64,000 nt of DNA, taken from contig CANTUV010000008.1 of assembly GCA_947685225.1 (NCBI GenBank), forward strand, positions 30,000,001-30,064,000, given 5' to 3'. Under the pieces are notes generated by a model. It did not search any database, was not told the origin of the DNA, and saw only the letters and a list, made by a program, of their open reading frames with translations. This document shows, piece by piece, positions 1 through 12,649 of the stretch. Each line of letters begins with the position of its first letter. The stretch's first letter is position 1. The position numbers and the translations under genes were made by a program. This stretch comes from Garcia nutans (taxonomy: Eukaryota > Streptophyta > Magnoliopsida > Malpighiales > Euphorbiaceae).

Positions 1-3000
1 TTCACAATCTCATGGATATACAGCTCAGCCAACTTCTCAAGAGAATAATCCATCCGAACTGGAAGAAAATGAGCTATCTTAGTCAACCTGTCAACAATCA
101 CCCAAATAGCATCATGCTTCCTTTGTGTCAAAGGTAAACCAGACACAAAATCCATTGTTACTCTTTCCCATTTCCATTCAGGCACTGATAATGGTTGAAG
201 TAACCCTGTTGGAACTTGATGTTCAGCTTTAACTCTCTGACAGGTGAGACATTTGGACACAAATCCCGCTATGTCTCTTTTCATACCTGACCACCAGTAA
301 TGCTGTCTCAAATCATGATACATTTTCGTATTGCCCGGATGCATAGCAAATACTAACTGATGTGCTTCTTCCAAAATAATCCTTCTCAATGTAGCATCAT
401 CAGGTACACACAATCTGTTTTTAAACCAAAGGCTCCCATCACTTCTTACAATAAAATCTCGACTCTCTCCATTCTGGTAATATGAAACAATCTTCTGAAT
501 TTTCTCATCAACCAACTGGGCCTCTTTAATTTGATCCAACAATACCGGCCTCAACTGCAATTGTGCCAACAATGCACCATCATCACAAGATACAAAGCTA
601 GCATGCAACGCTCTCAACTCAACAAGCAACGAGAGCGAATAAACAGTTAAACCTGCTAAAGATTTTCGACTCAAAGCATCAGCAACAACATTTGCCTTAC
701 CAGGATGATAATCAATCAAACAGTCATAGTCTTTAATCAACTCCAACCAACATCTTTGCCAAAGATTAAGCTCTCTCTGAACCCCCAAATATTTCAAACT
801 TTTATGATCAGTATAAATAAAACACTTCTCCCCATACAAGTAGTGTCGCCAAATCTTCAATGCAAACACAATGGCTGCTAACTCCAAATCATGGGTCGGA
901 TAATTAAGCTCATGCGGTTTCAACTGTCGAGAAGCATAAGCTATCACTTTACCTTCTTGCATCAAGACACAACCCAACCCACTATGTGAAGCATCACTGT
1001 AAATCACATATGGTTTATCTTCCACCGGTAAAGTGAGAACAGGTGCTTGAGTCAACATTTCTTTCAACTGTTTAAAGCTAGCCTGCTAAACCCAGAAAAC
1101 TTCTAACTTCTGTCACAGACTTTGGTGGACTCCAATTTATAACAGCTTCAACTTTACTCGGATCAACTCTAATGCCATCTGATGAAACTATATGACCGAG
1201 AAAAGTCATATGATCAAGCCAAAACTCACACTTCGACAGCTTAGCATACAATTGCTTCTCTCTCATAATCTGAAGCACAATCCGCAGATGCTTGTCATGC
1301 TCCTCTTCATTACGCGAATACACCAAAATATCATCGATAAAAACCACTACAAACTGATCCAGATAGGGCCTAAACACCCTATTCATCAAATCCATGAAAG
1401 CTGCAGGTGCATTCGTCAACCCAAAAGGCATCACTAGAAACTCATAATGCCCATACCTTGTGCGAAAAGCTGTCTTAGGAACATCTTCAGCTCTGACCCT
1501 CAACTGATGGTACCCTGATCTCAAATCAATCTTAGAAAACACTGCTGCTCCCTTTAATTGATCAAAGAGATCATCAATTCTAGGCAAAGGATATTTATTC
1601 TTAATAGTCACCTTGTTCAATTGCCTATAATCAATACACAATCTCATAGTACCATCGTTCTTTTTCACAAACAAAACAGGAGCTCCCCACGGTGAAACAC
1701 TAGGGCGAACAAACCCTTTATCTAGCAACTCCTGTAACTGCACCTTCAACTCTCTCAATTCAACAGGTGCCATTCTATAAGGGGTAATAGAGATAGGAGT
1801 GGTACCGGGCAACAATTCAATACCAAACTCCACTTCTCTCTCAGGAGGCAACCCTGGTAACTCCACTGGAAACACATCTGGAAAATCTGCAACTGTGGGT
1901 ATACTATCAAGTTGAGAACCTACTACTCTAGTATCTACAACGTGAGCAAGATAAGCATCACACCCTTTTCTAATCAACCTCCTAGCTGAAACCGCTGAAA
2001 TAAACAAGGATGTAAGCTGTCTCTGCTCACCAGACACCATCACAATTCTTCCATCATTAGTTCTCAAAGTAACAGATTTCTTTTGACAGTCTACTACAGC
2101 TCCATGTTTAGACAACCAGTCCATGCCTAAAATCAAATCATATTCTTTAAAAGGCATTACAATCAGATCACCAGGAAACTCCTCACCTTGTACCACAACT
2201 GCACTATCTCGGTGCACCTTGCTAACAACCACACTATGTCCTAAAGGATTTGTCACTAAGACATCAAATCCTAAGGATTCTGAATGCAATTCAGGCATAT
2301 ACAATATAGATGCACTAATATATGAATGAGTAGATCCTAGATCAATCAAGGCAAGAACTGAAATGCCAAATAAAGAGAAAGTACCAGCAATGACTGCTGA
2401 AGCATCTGGTTGTCTTTGCATCACATATACTCGTTGAGAAGGCCCAGCCTCATCTGGCCTAGTAACCCTGGATGAAGAACCTCCTCTTTGAACATACCCA
2501 GATCTACCTCCTCTGATAAAACTTCTGCCCCCTCGACCTCCCCTCGCACTAGGTCGAGAAGCTGCAGAATCTACCGACCTCTGCTCCTGCATCTCCGGAC
2601 ACTCTCTAATAAAATGATCAGGAGATCCACATCTGAAGCATACAACTGGTCCACTATTCTTCCAACAGGCACCTCTATGATACCCCCCACACTGAGCACA
2701 CAAAGGTGGAGTGGATCTCTGGACAACTGAAGTCGGAGCACTCGCCACTGAAACTATAGGTCTCGATCTTTGCCTCTGCAACTGTACTGACCTACCAGCT
2801 GGCCTCTGACTCCTACTAATCCTGGGAACAAAGCTTCCCCTGCCTCTCTTTACCGATGAAGACCTTGCCTCAAACTGGGGTCTCCTAACCCTGGTCTCTT
2901 CCTATGTAGCAGCTGCTGCAATACCCTGAGCTCTCTCTACACTCCTAGCTGCTACCACAAGCTGGGAAAAATCATGATACCTAGATCCAGCCACATGACA

Positions 3001-3672
3001 CATAAGAGAGGGCCTCAATCCCTCCTCAAATCTTCTGCATCTATCAATCTCATCAGAGATAATATCCCCAGCATAATGGCTCAACCGGGTGAACTCAACT
3101 TCATATTCGGTCACAGTCCGATGATCTTGCCTCAAAGTCAGAAATTCCATCTTCTTCACATCTTTATACTCCCTCGGAGTATACTTCAATTCAAACTCTC
3201 TTAGAAAATCAGCATAGGACAAGGTAGGTGGATCATCCATAGCATGAGGCACTGTCTTCCACCAGTCATATGCATCCTTCTGCAACAATGATCTTGCATA
3301 GTCAAATTTTTCTTCTAGAGTGGCTTGTAACTGAACGAATATTCTCTGTACTTTATCTAGCCACTGCTCAGCTACATCTGGATCAATAGTACCCAGAAAA
3401 TCTTCTGCTCCATACTTCCTTAATTTATCGTAATGTCTCACTGATACCAATGGCTGTGGGGGTGGTGGCGGTGGTTGCACTGGTGCTTGTCTCATCAATT
3501 CTACCATATGCCTAAGCCAAACTGGTGGAACATCATCACCAGCTGGTCTCCCTGACACAGAAGCAGGTGCCTTACCAATTCCAGCACTATCCACTCTTGC
3601 TCCCTCTCTAACCTCATCTGGAGCTACACTCTCCGCACTACCCTCAACTGACTGACGTAAGTGAGAATCCAT
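1..3672 (-). pseudogene. Element A gag-pol polyprotein, broken
   Basis: Gag and pol are one frame in this family. The likely start is the ATG at 3670-3672, giving M-D-S-H-L; the codon just upstream is GTG and is unlikely to be used in a plant. Order: gag (to about 2900), a CCHC zinc knuckle CFRCGSPDHFIREC (about 2600-2640), protease with LIDLGSTHSYIS (about 2330), reverse transcriptase with active site FIDDILVYS (about 1330), RNase H, then integrase to the edge. Breaks seen: a TAG at 2902-2904 between gag and the zinc knuckle, and a 101-bp deletion near 1080-1087 that removes the RT-RNase H connection and shifts the frame. Below 1077 the frame appears open to the window edge. The RT catalytic motif is intact, but the protein cannot be made in one piece. 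Confidence 0.9.
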
Positions 3673-3822
3673 CACAACCTATGTCTGCAAACACAGCAGA
3701 ATACACCTTATTAAAGATCAGAGACTGCCAATACCAAACATGTATTTTATTTCAAAAATCATTTTTAGACTCAAAATATTCTTTTTCTTACTATTGACCT
3801 AGGTTGAGAATCTCAAACCTAG

Positions 3823-3834
3823 GCTCTGATACCA
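3823..3834 (-). other. Primer-binding site of element A (initiator Met tRNA)
   Basis: The minus strand reads TGGTATCAGAGC, the standard plant initiator-Met tRNA complement, seven bases inside the LTR edge at 3842. Confidence 0.9.
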
Positions 3835-4383
3835 AAATAATTGTAACACCCCTATACCCGTATACGTACACAGCATGCTTATACGATCATAATATACGTA
3901 TACTGAATATAGATAATGCCACAGTTTACAAAAGACACAAATCATATCTTAAAAATAAATAAAACAAATACCAACCGTTTAAAAGAAATTCATGAAACAT
4001 AATAGATAAAAACGTTTCTTAATACACAGCGGAAGTCAATACAAATGTTTATAGGTACAAATACATTAAAACCAAAATTTACAAAACATGAAATATATAC
4101 ATGATTGGCAGCTTGACTCTCTGATCTTTAAGCTTTAACCAACAGATAAGAACCTCACTTAACTAGGTCTAGAAGAATCCTCCGACTCAACCCTATCACC
4201 TGTGCGATAAATCACAATCGCGCTAAGCCCACGGCTTAGTGGTACAAACCATAATGATAATATGCAATGTCAATATCAATGTCATACATTCAATAATACT
4301 AACATAAAAACACATGGGCCCAACAAATATTTAATATGATATTCAAAGTTCATCATTATAGCCAACAACCATGGCTTCATATA

Positions 4384-4675
4384 CGAAACCTTCCCCCAAC
4401 CAGGTCGGTAGTCCAAGTTCGGTTGCCCACTCATTGGGTCCACATGGTTCCGCAGGAGGCAGATAGGCACGTATAAGACTATCAATAACGAACCTTCCCC
4501 CAACCAGGTCGGTAGTCCAAGTTCGGTTGCCCACTCATTGGGTCCGCATGGTTCCACAGGAGGCAGATAGGCACGTAATACTGATTTTATCGAACCTTCC
4601 CCCAACCAGGTCGGTAGTCCAAGTTCGGTTGCCCACTCATTGGGTCCGCATGGTTCCGCAGGAGGCAGATAGGTC
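4384..4675. repeat. Three tandem copies of a ~103-bp unit in LTR A
   Basis: Units begin near 4384, 4489 and 4591, each opening with GAACCTTCCCCCAACCAGG (GAAACC in the first). They are nearly identical. They occupy the same LTR position as the unrelated tandem repeats in B, C, D, L, G and F. Confidence 0.93.
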
Positions 4676-5084
4676 CGTTCATTTACATCTTTAAACATTA
4701 CTTTCTCAATTCATATTTCATATATCATATTTGATATGTATGCAAAACCATTCACCATCATAACACATACATATATCATATGCATCATCCATGTTCACAT
4801 TATGTCCAACATTGTACACAACATAACACTATTTATATGCATCATTAATATCATCAAATGTATGTTCAATCTCAACATCATATGAATGAATGCAACAATG
4901 CAAGGTTTGTACTTACCTCAAAACAACTCACACCACTCTATTGACTTCCTCTTCCAAAAATCCTTCACTTCTTAAATTATGGCAAATCACCTTCTTCACA
5001 ACCTATTCCAAAAGAATGTTGAGACCCACATGAGATCATAAGGTTAAGAATCAACTAGGGCAAACTCTAAACTTGACATGCTCA

Positions 5085-5345
5085 CACACACGGGCGTGTC
5101 CCTGACCGTGCCCTAACTCCACAACATAGAAGCATTGACACGCTCAGAACCACGGGCGTGTCACTGGGTGTGTAATACATTCTGTGTCTCAGAAATATCG
5201 ACACGTCCAACATCATGAGCGTGCTCCTGGCCGTGGCTATGACACGCTCAATAACACGGGCGTGTTATTGGTCGTGTCAATGCTACTACCACACAGAACA
5301 TCGACACGTCCACAACCCTGGCCGTGCTCATGGGCGTGTCAGGCC
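5085..5345. repeat. Array of GACACGC/GCGTGTC inverted repeats in LTR A
   Basis: Several units of roughly 62 bp. Each pairs TGACACGCTCA or CGACACGTCC with GGGCGTGTC a few bases later, so each can form a short hairpin. The same array is in B, C and E; G has a CCACGGGCGTGG variant. Confidence 0.85.
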
Positions 5346-6057
5346 AAAAACCCAGATTCCGGCCACAACAACACCATAACCAACAAATCACTTCTATCCA
5401 CCAACATCCACTTCAAACAACTTCACTACACATACCCAAAAACCATCTCAAACTTGCAACCATACCAAGAACAAGCCAACACACACATCAAACACAAATC
5501 ACAAACATCATCAAAAACTCTAAACACAACCACAACTCAATCTATACCAACCAACTTACTCTTTTCTTCAATCCAACCCCAAAATCCAAAACCACTTAAA
5601 CCAAATACTCTTAAACACAACATAATCAACCCAAACACATTCTCAAACACAACTTCAACTCAAAAACCCATATAACCTCAAAAACAACACAAGAAATCGA
5701 GATAGGACTTACCAAAGATGGAGAACTCTTAAACCTTCAACTTGATCTTTTGAAAACTCTCTTTAATCTTGAACTTGGAAGAACAAATCTCTATCTTGCT
5801 CTCTTTCTTCTTGATGGCCGGACAACACAGAAAAACAAAGAGAAAGAGAGAAATGGTTGAGGACCACGCAGGAAAAAGAAAGAAAGAAAACCAAATAAGC
5901 CAAGTCAAACCCACTTTTCCTTAAAATCCTCTCTTCCAAGTATTTATTATAAAATATTAAAAATATCCACTTCCACTCACTTAATCTTCATTTTCTTTAA
6001 TTAACTTAATTAATTAAAATAATTAATTAATCATCTTGACTTCCACCAACTTGACTT

Positions 6058-6095
6058 GTATATGTTGTATATATTGCTATATATACAACATATAC
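6058..6095. promoter_or_regulatory. 17-bp perfect palindrome in U3 of LTR A
   Basis: GTATATGTTGTATATAT (6058-6074) and its exact complement (6079-6095) flank a TGCT loop. It lies about 110 bp from the sense start of the LTR, where a promoter would be. A promoter role is inferred from position and the TATATA content. Confidence 0.6.
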
Positions 6096-6202
6096 ACTCT
6101 CTCTTCTTTTATTTTCTCTTTCCAATTAAACACAAATACACTTAATTCAATTACAACAATTATTATACCCAAAACTTCTAGGGCACATTTTGGGATATTA
6201 CA

Positions 6203-7079
6203 CCAACACCATTGACATGCCTAAGAATCTGAACGTGCTCAAGGGTGTGTCAGGCCAAAAACCCAGATTCCGGCCAAAACAACAAAACACCCAACAAAAC
6301 ACTTCTTTTCACCAACATCCACTTCAAACAAACTTAACAAAACATACCCAAAAACCATCTTAAACTTACAAAAACACCAAAACAACTCCACACCTACATC
6401 AAACACAAATCACAAATATCATCACAAACACTACACACAAATACAACACCATCTCTTCCAACTAACTTACTATTTTCTTCAATCCATCCTTAAAATCCAC
6501 AATCAATCTAATCAAACACTCTTAAACATGTCACAATCAAACAACACACCCTTAAATAATCTATCAAACTCAAATACAACTTCAAATAAGCAAAGAAATC
6601 AAAAGAGGACTTACCAAAGTAATGAAACTTCTTGAATCACCAACTTGATCACTTAGATCTTCCTTCAATTTGAGCTTAGAACATTAAAATCCTCACTTGC
6701 TCTCTTGCTTTCTCTTGTCTTTGGATGAGCCGGCCAACACAATGGAAAAGAAGAAAAGAACATAAAGAAACAAAGTTAAACTTCTCTTTAAATCTCCACC
6801 AAGTATTCCAAAACAAGGAATTACCTAAACACCCTCTTTTAATTTGTTTTAACATCCTTCTTAATCACTTGCCCTCTTTAGTAAATTCACAATCAACAAA
6901 TAAAATATCTTCTTCCCTTGACCACCCATTTGACTTGCATATATGTTATATATATTACCATATATACAACATATACATTCCCTCTAAACAATCTTTTCCT
7001 TTCCAAAACACATATACATTTGATTCAAATCAAACAACAATTATATCAAAACTTCTAGGGTACACTTTAGGATATTACA
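6203..7079 (-). repeat. 3' LTR of element B, truncated by insertion of A
   Basis: Matches 13614-14490 at equal length. The rest of this LTR should lie left of element A, outside the window. The sense start (right edge) is intact. Confidence 0.93.
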
Positions 7080-7080
7080 A

Positions 7081-7117
7081 TTCTCTCCCTCTAAAAATAA
7101 ATTTTGTCCTCGAAATT
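7081..7117 (-). other. Polypurine tract and adjacent hairpin of element B
   Basis: On the minus strand the purine run AGAGGGAGAGAA abuts the 3' LTR at 7080. Just upstream in sense, AATTTTG (7100-7106) and CGAAATT (7111-7117) form a near-perfect hairpin that is perfect in G. Confidence 0.8.
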
Positions 7118-7125
7118 ACCTGTCA

Positions 7126-10100
7126 TCAATTCTGAAACAACTGAGGATACTGATCTCGCATTGTTTGTTCACTTTCCCATGTTGCCTCTTCCTTTGCATG
7201 ATTCTTCCACAAAATCTTCACAAGTGGCACTTTCTTATTTCTCAATTCTTTCACTTCACGTGCCAAAATAGCAATTGGTTCTTCTTCAAATGTCAAATCT
7301 GGACTCACCTCGATAGATTCAATTGTCAATACATGAGATGGATCCAACCTATACCTCCTCAACATAGAAACATGGAATACATTATGGATCCTATCCAACT
7401 CAGGTGGCAAAGCAAGCCGATAAGCAACTGGTCCAATTCTTTCCAATACTTCATAAGGTCCAATGAAACGAGGACTCAGCTTCCCTCTTCGACCAAATCT
7501 CAAAATCTTTTTCCAAGGAGACACTTTCAAAAATTCTTTATCTCCAATATCAAACTCTATGTCTCTCCTTTTCAAATCTGAATAAGACTTCTGTCGGTCT
7601 GAAGCTGCTTTCAACCTATCTCGAATCATTTTCACTTTCTCTTCATTTTCTTTAACCAAATCAGGACCAATTAACTTCCCTTCTCCAGTTTCATTCCAAC
7701 ATAGAGGCGTCCTACATCTTCTACCATACAATGCCTCAAATGGTGCCATCCCAATGCTAGATTGATGACTATTATTATATGCAAATTCCACAAGTGGCAA
7801 GAATCTATCCCAACCTCCAGAGAAATCAATGACACAGCTTCTCAACATGTCCTCAATAATCTGTATCACTCTTTCTGACTGCCCATCTGTCTTCAGATGG
7901 AAAGCAGTACTAAAATACAGTCGAGAACCCAAAGCACCATGTAAACTCTTCCAAAACCTTGAAGTAAACCGGGGATCTCGATCAGACACTAAAGAAATTG
8001 GGACACCTTGCAACTTCACAATCTCATGGATATACAGCTCAGCTAACCTCTTCAGAGAATAATCCATCCGAACCGGAAGAAAATGAGCTGTCTTAGTCAA
8101 CCTATCAACAATCACCCAAATAGCATCATGCTTCCTTTGTGTCAATGGTAGACCAGACACAAAATCCATGGTTACTCTTTCCCATTTCCATTCAGGCACT
8201 GATAAAGGTTGAAGTAACCCTGTTGGAACTTGATGTTCAGCTTTTACCCTCTGACATGTGAGACATTTGGATACAAACTCCACTATGTCTTGCTTCATAC
8301 CGGACCACCAGTAATACTGCTTCAAATCATGATACATCTTTGTATTGCCCGGATGCATAGCAAATACTGACTGATGTGCTTCTTCTAAAATAATCTTTCT
8401 CAAATTAGCATCATCAGGTACACACAATCTGTTCTTAAACCAAAGACTCCCATCACTTCTCACAATAAAATCTCGACTCTTTCCATTCTGGCAATCTGAA
8501 ACAATCTTTTGAATCTTCTCATCAGCCAATTGAGTCTCTTTAATCTGATCCAACAATACCGGTTTCAATTGCAACTGTGCCAACAATGCACCATCATCAC
8601 AAGATACAAAGCTAGCATTCAACGCTCTCAACTCAACAAGCAACGAGAGCGAATAAACAGTCAAACCTGCTAAAGACTTCTGACTCAATGCATCAGCAAC
8701 AACATTTGCCTTACCAGGATGATAATCAATCAAACAGTCGTAGTCTTTGATCAACTCCAACCATCATCTCTGCCGAAGATTGAGCTCTCTCTGAACCCCC
8801 AAATATTTCAAACTTTTATGGTCTGTATAGATAAAACACTTCTCCCCATACAAATAGTGTCGTCAAATCTTCAATGCCAACACAATGGCTGCTAGCTCTA
8901 AATCATGGGTTGGATAATTGAGCTCATGTGGTTTCAACTGTCGAGAAGCATAAGCTATAACTTTACCTTCTTGCATCAAAACACAACCCAAACCATTATG
9001 TGAAGCATCACTGTAAATCACATATGGTTTATCTTCCACAGGTAAAGTAAGAACAGGCGCTTGGGTTAACATTTCTCTCAACTGTTCAAAGCTAGCCTGA
9101 CACTGATCTGTCCACACAAATCTAACTCCCTTTCGAAGTAATCTAGTAAGTGGAGTAGCTATCAAAGAAAATCCTTTCACAAACCGTCGGTAATAGCCTG
9201 CCAAACCCAGAAAACTTCTAACTTCAGTCACAGACTTTGGTGGACTCCAATTCAAAATAGCTTCAACTTTACTCGGATCAACTCTAATACCCTCTACTGA
9301 AACTATATGACCTAGAAAAGTTACTTGGTCAAGCCAAAACTCACATTTCAACAGTTTAGCAAACAATTGCTTCTCTCTCAAAATTTGCAGCACAATCCGC
9401 AGATGCTTGTCATGCTCCTCCTTATTACGCGAATACACCAAAATATCATTGATAAAAACTACCACAAACTGATCCAAATAGGGCCTAAACACCCTATTCA
9501 TCAAGTCCATAAAAGCTGCAGGTGCATTCGTCAAACCAAAAGGCATAACTAGAAACTCATAATGCCCATACCTTGTGCGAAAGGCTGTCTTAGGAACATC
9601 TTCAGCTCTAACCCTCAACTGATGGTACCCTGATCTCAAATTAATCTTGGAAAACACTGCTGCACCCTTCAATTGATCAAAGAGATCATCAATTCTAGGC
9701 AAAGGATATTTATTTTTAGCAGTCACCTTGTTCAATTGCCTATAATCGATACACAATCTCATAGTACCATCCTTCTTCTTCACAAACAGAACAGGAGCTC
9801 CCCACGATGAAACACTAGGGCGAACAAACCCTTTATCCAACAACTCCTGCAACTGCACCTTCAATTCTTTCAATTCAGCAGGTGCCATTCTATAAGGAGT
9901 AATAGAGATAGGAGTAGTACCAGGCAATAATTCAATACCAAACTCCACCTCTCTCTCAGGAGGCAACCCTGGCAATTCCTCTGGAAACACATCTGGAAAC
10001 TCTGCAACTGTAGGTATACTATCAAGTTGAGAACCCACTACTCTAGTATCCAAAATATGAGCAAGATAAGCATCACACCCTTTTCTAATCAACCTCATAG

Positions 10101-11761
10101 CTGCAACAGCTGAAACAAACAAGGATGCTAGCTATCCCTGCTCACTAGATACTATCACATCTCTACCATCACTGGTTCTCAAGGTAACAAGTTTCTCCAT
10201 GTCTAGATAACCAGTCCATGCCTAGGATCAAATCATATTCCTTAAAAGGCATTTCAATCAAATCTCCACGAAACTCCTCCCCTTGCACCACTACTGCACT
10301 ATCTCGGTGCACCTTGCTAACAATCACACTATGCCCTAAAGGATTTGTCACCAATACATCAAATCCTAGGGATTCAGCATGCAATTCAGACACAGGCAAA
10401 ACAGATGCACTAATATATGAATGTGTAGATCCTGGGTCAATCAAAGCAAGTACTGAAATACCAAATAAAGAGAAAGTACCCGCTATGACTGCTGAAGCAT
10501 CTGGCTGCCTCTGCATCACATATATCCTCTGAGAAGATCCAGTCTCCTCTGGTCTACTCTCCCTGGATGTAGAACCTCCTCTAGGACTGAACCCAGATCT
10601 GCCTCCTCTGCTGAAACTTCTGCCTCCTTGACCTCCCCTCACACTAGGTCGAGAAGCTGCAGAATCTACCGACATATGCTTCTGCCTCTCAGGACACTCT
10701 CTAACAAAATGATCAGGTGACCCACATATGAAACATACCCCTGCTACACCAGTCTTCCAACAAGTACCACCATGTGGCCTACCACAATGAATACATATGG
10801 GTAGAGTGGATCTCTGAATCACTGGGGTCGGATCACTCGCCACTGAAACTGTAGGTCTCGATCTCTGCCTCTGAAACTGTATTGACCTACCAGCTGGCCT
10901 CTGACTCCTACTAACCCGAGGAACAAAACTTCCTTTACCTCTCTTTACAGATGAAGACCCTACTTCAAACTGGGGTCTCCTAACCCGGATCTCTTCCTCA
11001 GAAGCAGTTGCTGCAATGCTCTGAGCTCTCTCCACACTCCTAGCTGCTGCAACAAGCTGGGAAAAATCATGATATCTAGATCCAGCCACGAGACACATAA
11101 TAGAGGGCCTCAATCCCTCCTCAAATCTCCTACATCTATCAATCTCATCAGATATAATACCCCCAGCATAATGGCTCAACCGGATAAACTCAACCTCATA
11201 TTCTGTTACTGACCGGTTGTCTTGCTTCAAACTCAAAAACTCCATATTCTTCACATCTTTGTACTCCCTCAGAGTATACTTCAATTCAAACTCTCTTAGA
11301 AAATCATCATAGGACAATGTTGGTGGATCATCCATAGCATGGGGCACTGTCTTCCACCAATCGTATGCATCCTTCTGCAACAATGATCTTGCATAATCAA
11401 ATTTTTCTTCTGGAGTGGCTTGCAACTGAATGAATATTCTCTGTACTTTATCTAGCCATTGGTCAGCTACAGCTGGATCAATAGTACCCAGAAAATCTTC
11501 AGCTCCATACTTCCTTAATTTATCGTAATGTCTCACTGATACCAAAGGCTGTGGGCGTGGTGGCGGTGGTTGCACTGGTGCTTGCCTCAATATCTCTACC
11601 ACATGCCTAAGCTAAACTGGCGGAACATCCTCACCAGCTGGTCTCCCCGACACAGAAGCATGTACCTCTCCTACACTATCCACTCTAACTCCATCCCTAA
11701 CCTCATTCGGAGCTACACTCTCAGCACTACTCTCTACTGACTGACGTAAGTGAGAATCCAT
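7126..11761 (-). pseudogene. Element B gag-pol polyprotein, broken
   Basis: The start ATG is at 11759-11761. Order: gag; zinc knuckle CFICGSPDHFVREC (about 10695-10736); protease LIDPGSTHSYIS (about 10420-10450); reverse transcriptase; RNase H; integrase with an HHCC finger (H-P-G...C-L-T-C-Q) and the D, D, E residues in MDFVSGLP, VSDRDP and TDGQSERV; chromodomain ending in EEATWE...YPQLF at 7126. Breaks: Trp to stop near 11614 in gag; a deletion of about 20 bp near 10190; Gln to stop near 10130; Trp to stop at 8863-8865; Arg to stop near 8764. The reverse transcriptase active site reads FINDI, not FIDDI (codon 9448-9450), losing a catalytic Asp. The 544-codon stretch 7126-8760 (end of RNase H, integrase, chromodomain) is still open. 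Confidence 0.92.
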
Positions 11762-11912
11762 CACAACCTATATCTGCAAACACAGCAGAATACATCTCAT
11801 TAAAGATCAGAGACTGCGAATACCAAACATGTATGTTATTTAAAAACTAACTTTTAAAGTCAAAATATTCCTTTTTCTTACATTTTACCTAGGTTGAGAA
11901 TCTCAGACCTAG

Positions 11913-11924
11913 GCTCTGATACCA
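11913..11924 (-). other. Primer-binding site of element B (initiator Met tRNA)
   Basis: The same TGGTATCAGAGC on the minus strand, seven bases inside the LTR that begins at 11932. Confidence 0.9.
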
Positions 11925-12310
11925 AAACAATTGTAACACCCCTATATCCTGTACACGCACACTACAAAACACCACACTGTAATATATGAACACTGAATAT
12001 AGGGATGCTACGGTTTTCTTTAACATTTAAATCATTGTAAATGATAAGATATTCCTTCCCATTATACATTGTAGAAAATAAAGTAATTAACTTGTAATAT
12101 AAACAAAATAGATATATAAGTTTACTTAATACGCAGCGGAATTTACAAAATATTTACATATATGAATACGTTAAAATCAATACTTTACAAAATATAAAGA
12201 AGTTATACATGATTGGCAGCTCTTCTCTGATCTTTAAGTCCCAAAAATAAAATCTTCAATGCCTAGTCTCAATCGGTCTCGAGGAACTCTCGGGTTCAAC
12301 CCTTTCACCT

Positions 12311-12347
12311 GCGCGATCAACCACTATCGCGCTAAGCCAACGACTTA
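12311..12347. other. Double hairpin of the LTR, copy in B
   Basis: GCGCGAT (12311-12317) pairs with ATCGCGC (12326-12332). It is followed at once by CTAAG...CTTAG (12332-12347). The same two-stem layout is in A (4204-4239), C (about 22105 and 29483), D (about 31799), L (about 36681), G (about 50404) and F (61090-61127). Confidence 0.75.
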
Positions 12348-12649
12348 GTAGTACATAGTTTACTAACAATATGCTTTAATGCAATGCAATGTCACACATT
12401 TTCATAATAAAGACAACATCATAGGTGGAAAGCTAATATCACACCTTTATATTTCATAAACCATGCACATATAAACATATCACATTTCAAAGTCCTTCCA
12501 TAGATCTCATTATTCAATTATTTTACCATTAATAAATCACATTTAAACAAAGACAAGCATGGGCCCAAAAGACACTAATATGCCATTCAATTTTCAGAGT
12601 TAATGTTTTGGTTCAATTATTACATTCATCATTATCATAATCCCAACTA

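Larger units (their letters stand above)
1..6202 (-). mobile_element. Element A: Ty3/gypsy chromovirus (Tekay/Del-like), 3' end outside window
   Basis: This is a minus-strand LTR retrotransposon. From high to low coordinates it has a complete 5' LTR (3842-6202), a primer-binding site, gag, protease, reverse transcriptase, RNase H and part of integrase, and then runs off the left edge. It sits inside the 3' LTR of element B. The five bases after its right end (CCAAC, 6203-6207) are the candidate TSD and align with CCATC in B's other LTR. The left end is not visible, so the TSD cannot be confirmed. Lineage is inferred from close similarity to B, G and E, whose chromodomains are visible. Confidence 0.93.
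3842..6202 (-). repeat. 5' LTR of element A (2361 bp)
   Basis: It starts TGTAACACCC and ends GGGATATTACA on the plus strand, the TG...CA termini shared with B, C and G. It carries the double hairpin (4204-4239), a three-unit tandem repeat (4384-4675), a GACACGC array (5085-5345) and the U3 palindrome (6058-6095). Confidence 0.92.

Noticed and set aside
2330..2350. Protease motif DLGS/DPGS instead of the usual D-T/S-G
   Set aside because: All four elements with a protease (A, B, C, G) have D-P-G or D-L-G followed by STHSYIS. D-P-G-S-T-H-S is, as I recall, usual for this chromovirus lineage, so it is not a loss of function by itself.
4384..4698. CRISPR-like array or a repeat protein (LPPAEPCGPNEWATELGLP)
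   Set aside because: Three ~103-bp direct repeats in an LTR of a plant element, with no spacer structure. The reading frame is a consequence of the repeats.
5184..5675. Plus-strand frame of 163 codons in LTR A
   Set aside because: Low-complexity Asn/Thr/Lys/Pro-rich translation of LTR sequence on the antisense strand; no family features.
6725..7135. Plus-strand frame of 136 codons, repeated at 14136-14495
   Set aside because: Antisense to LTR B. The two copies simply reflect the two LTRs.
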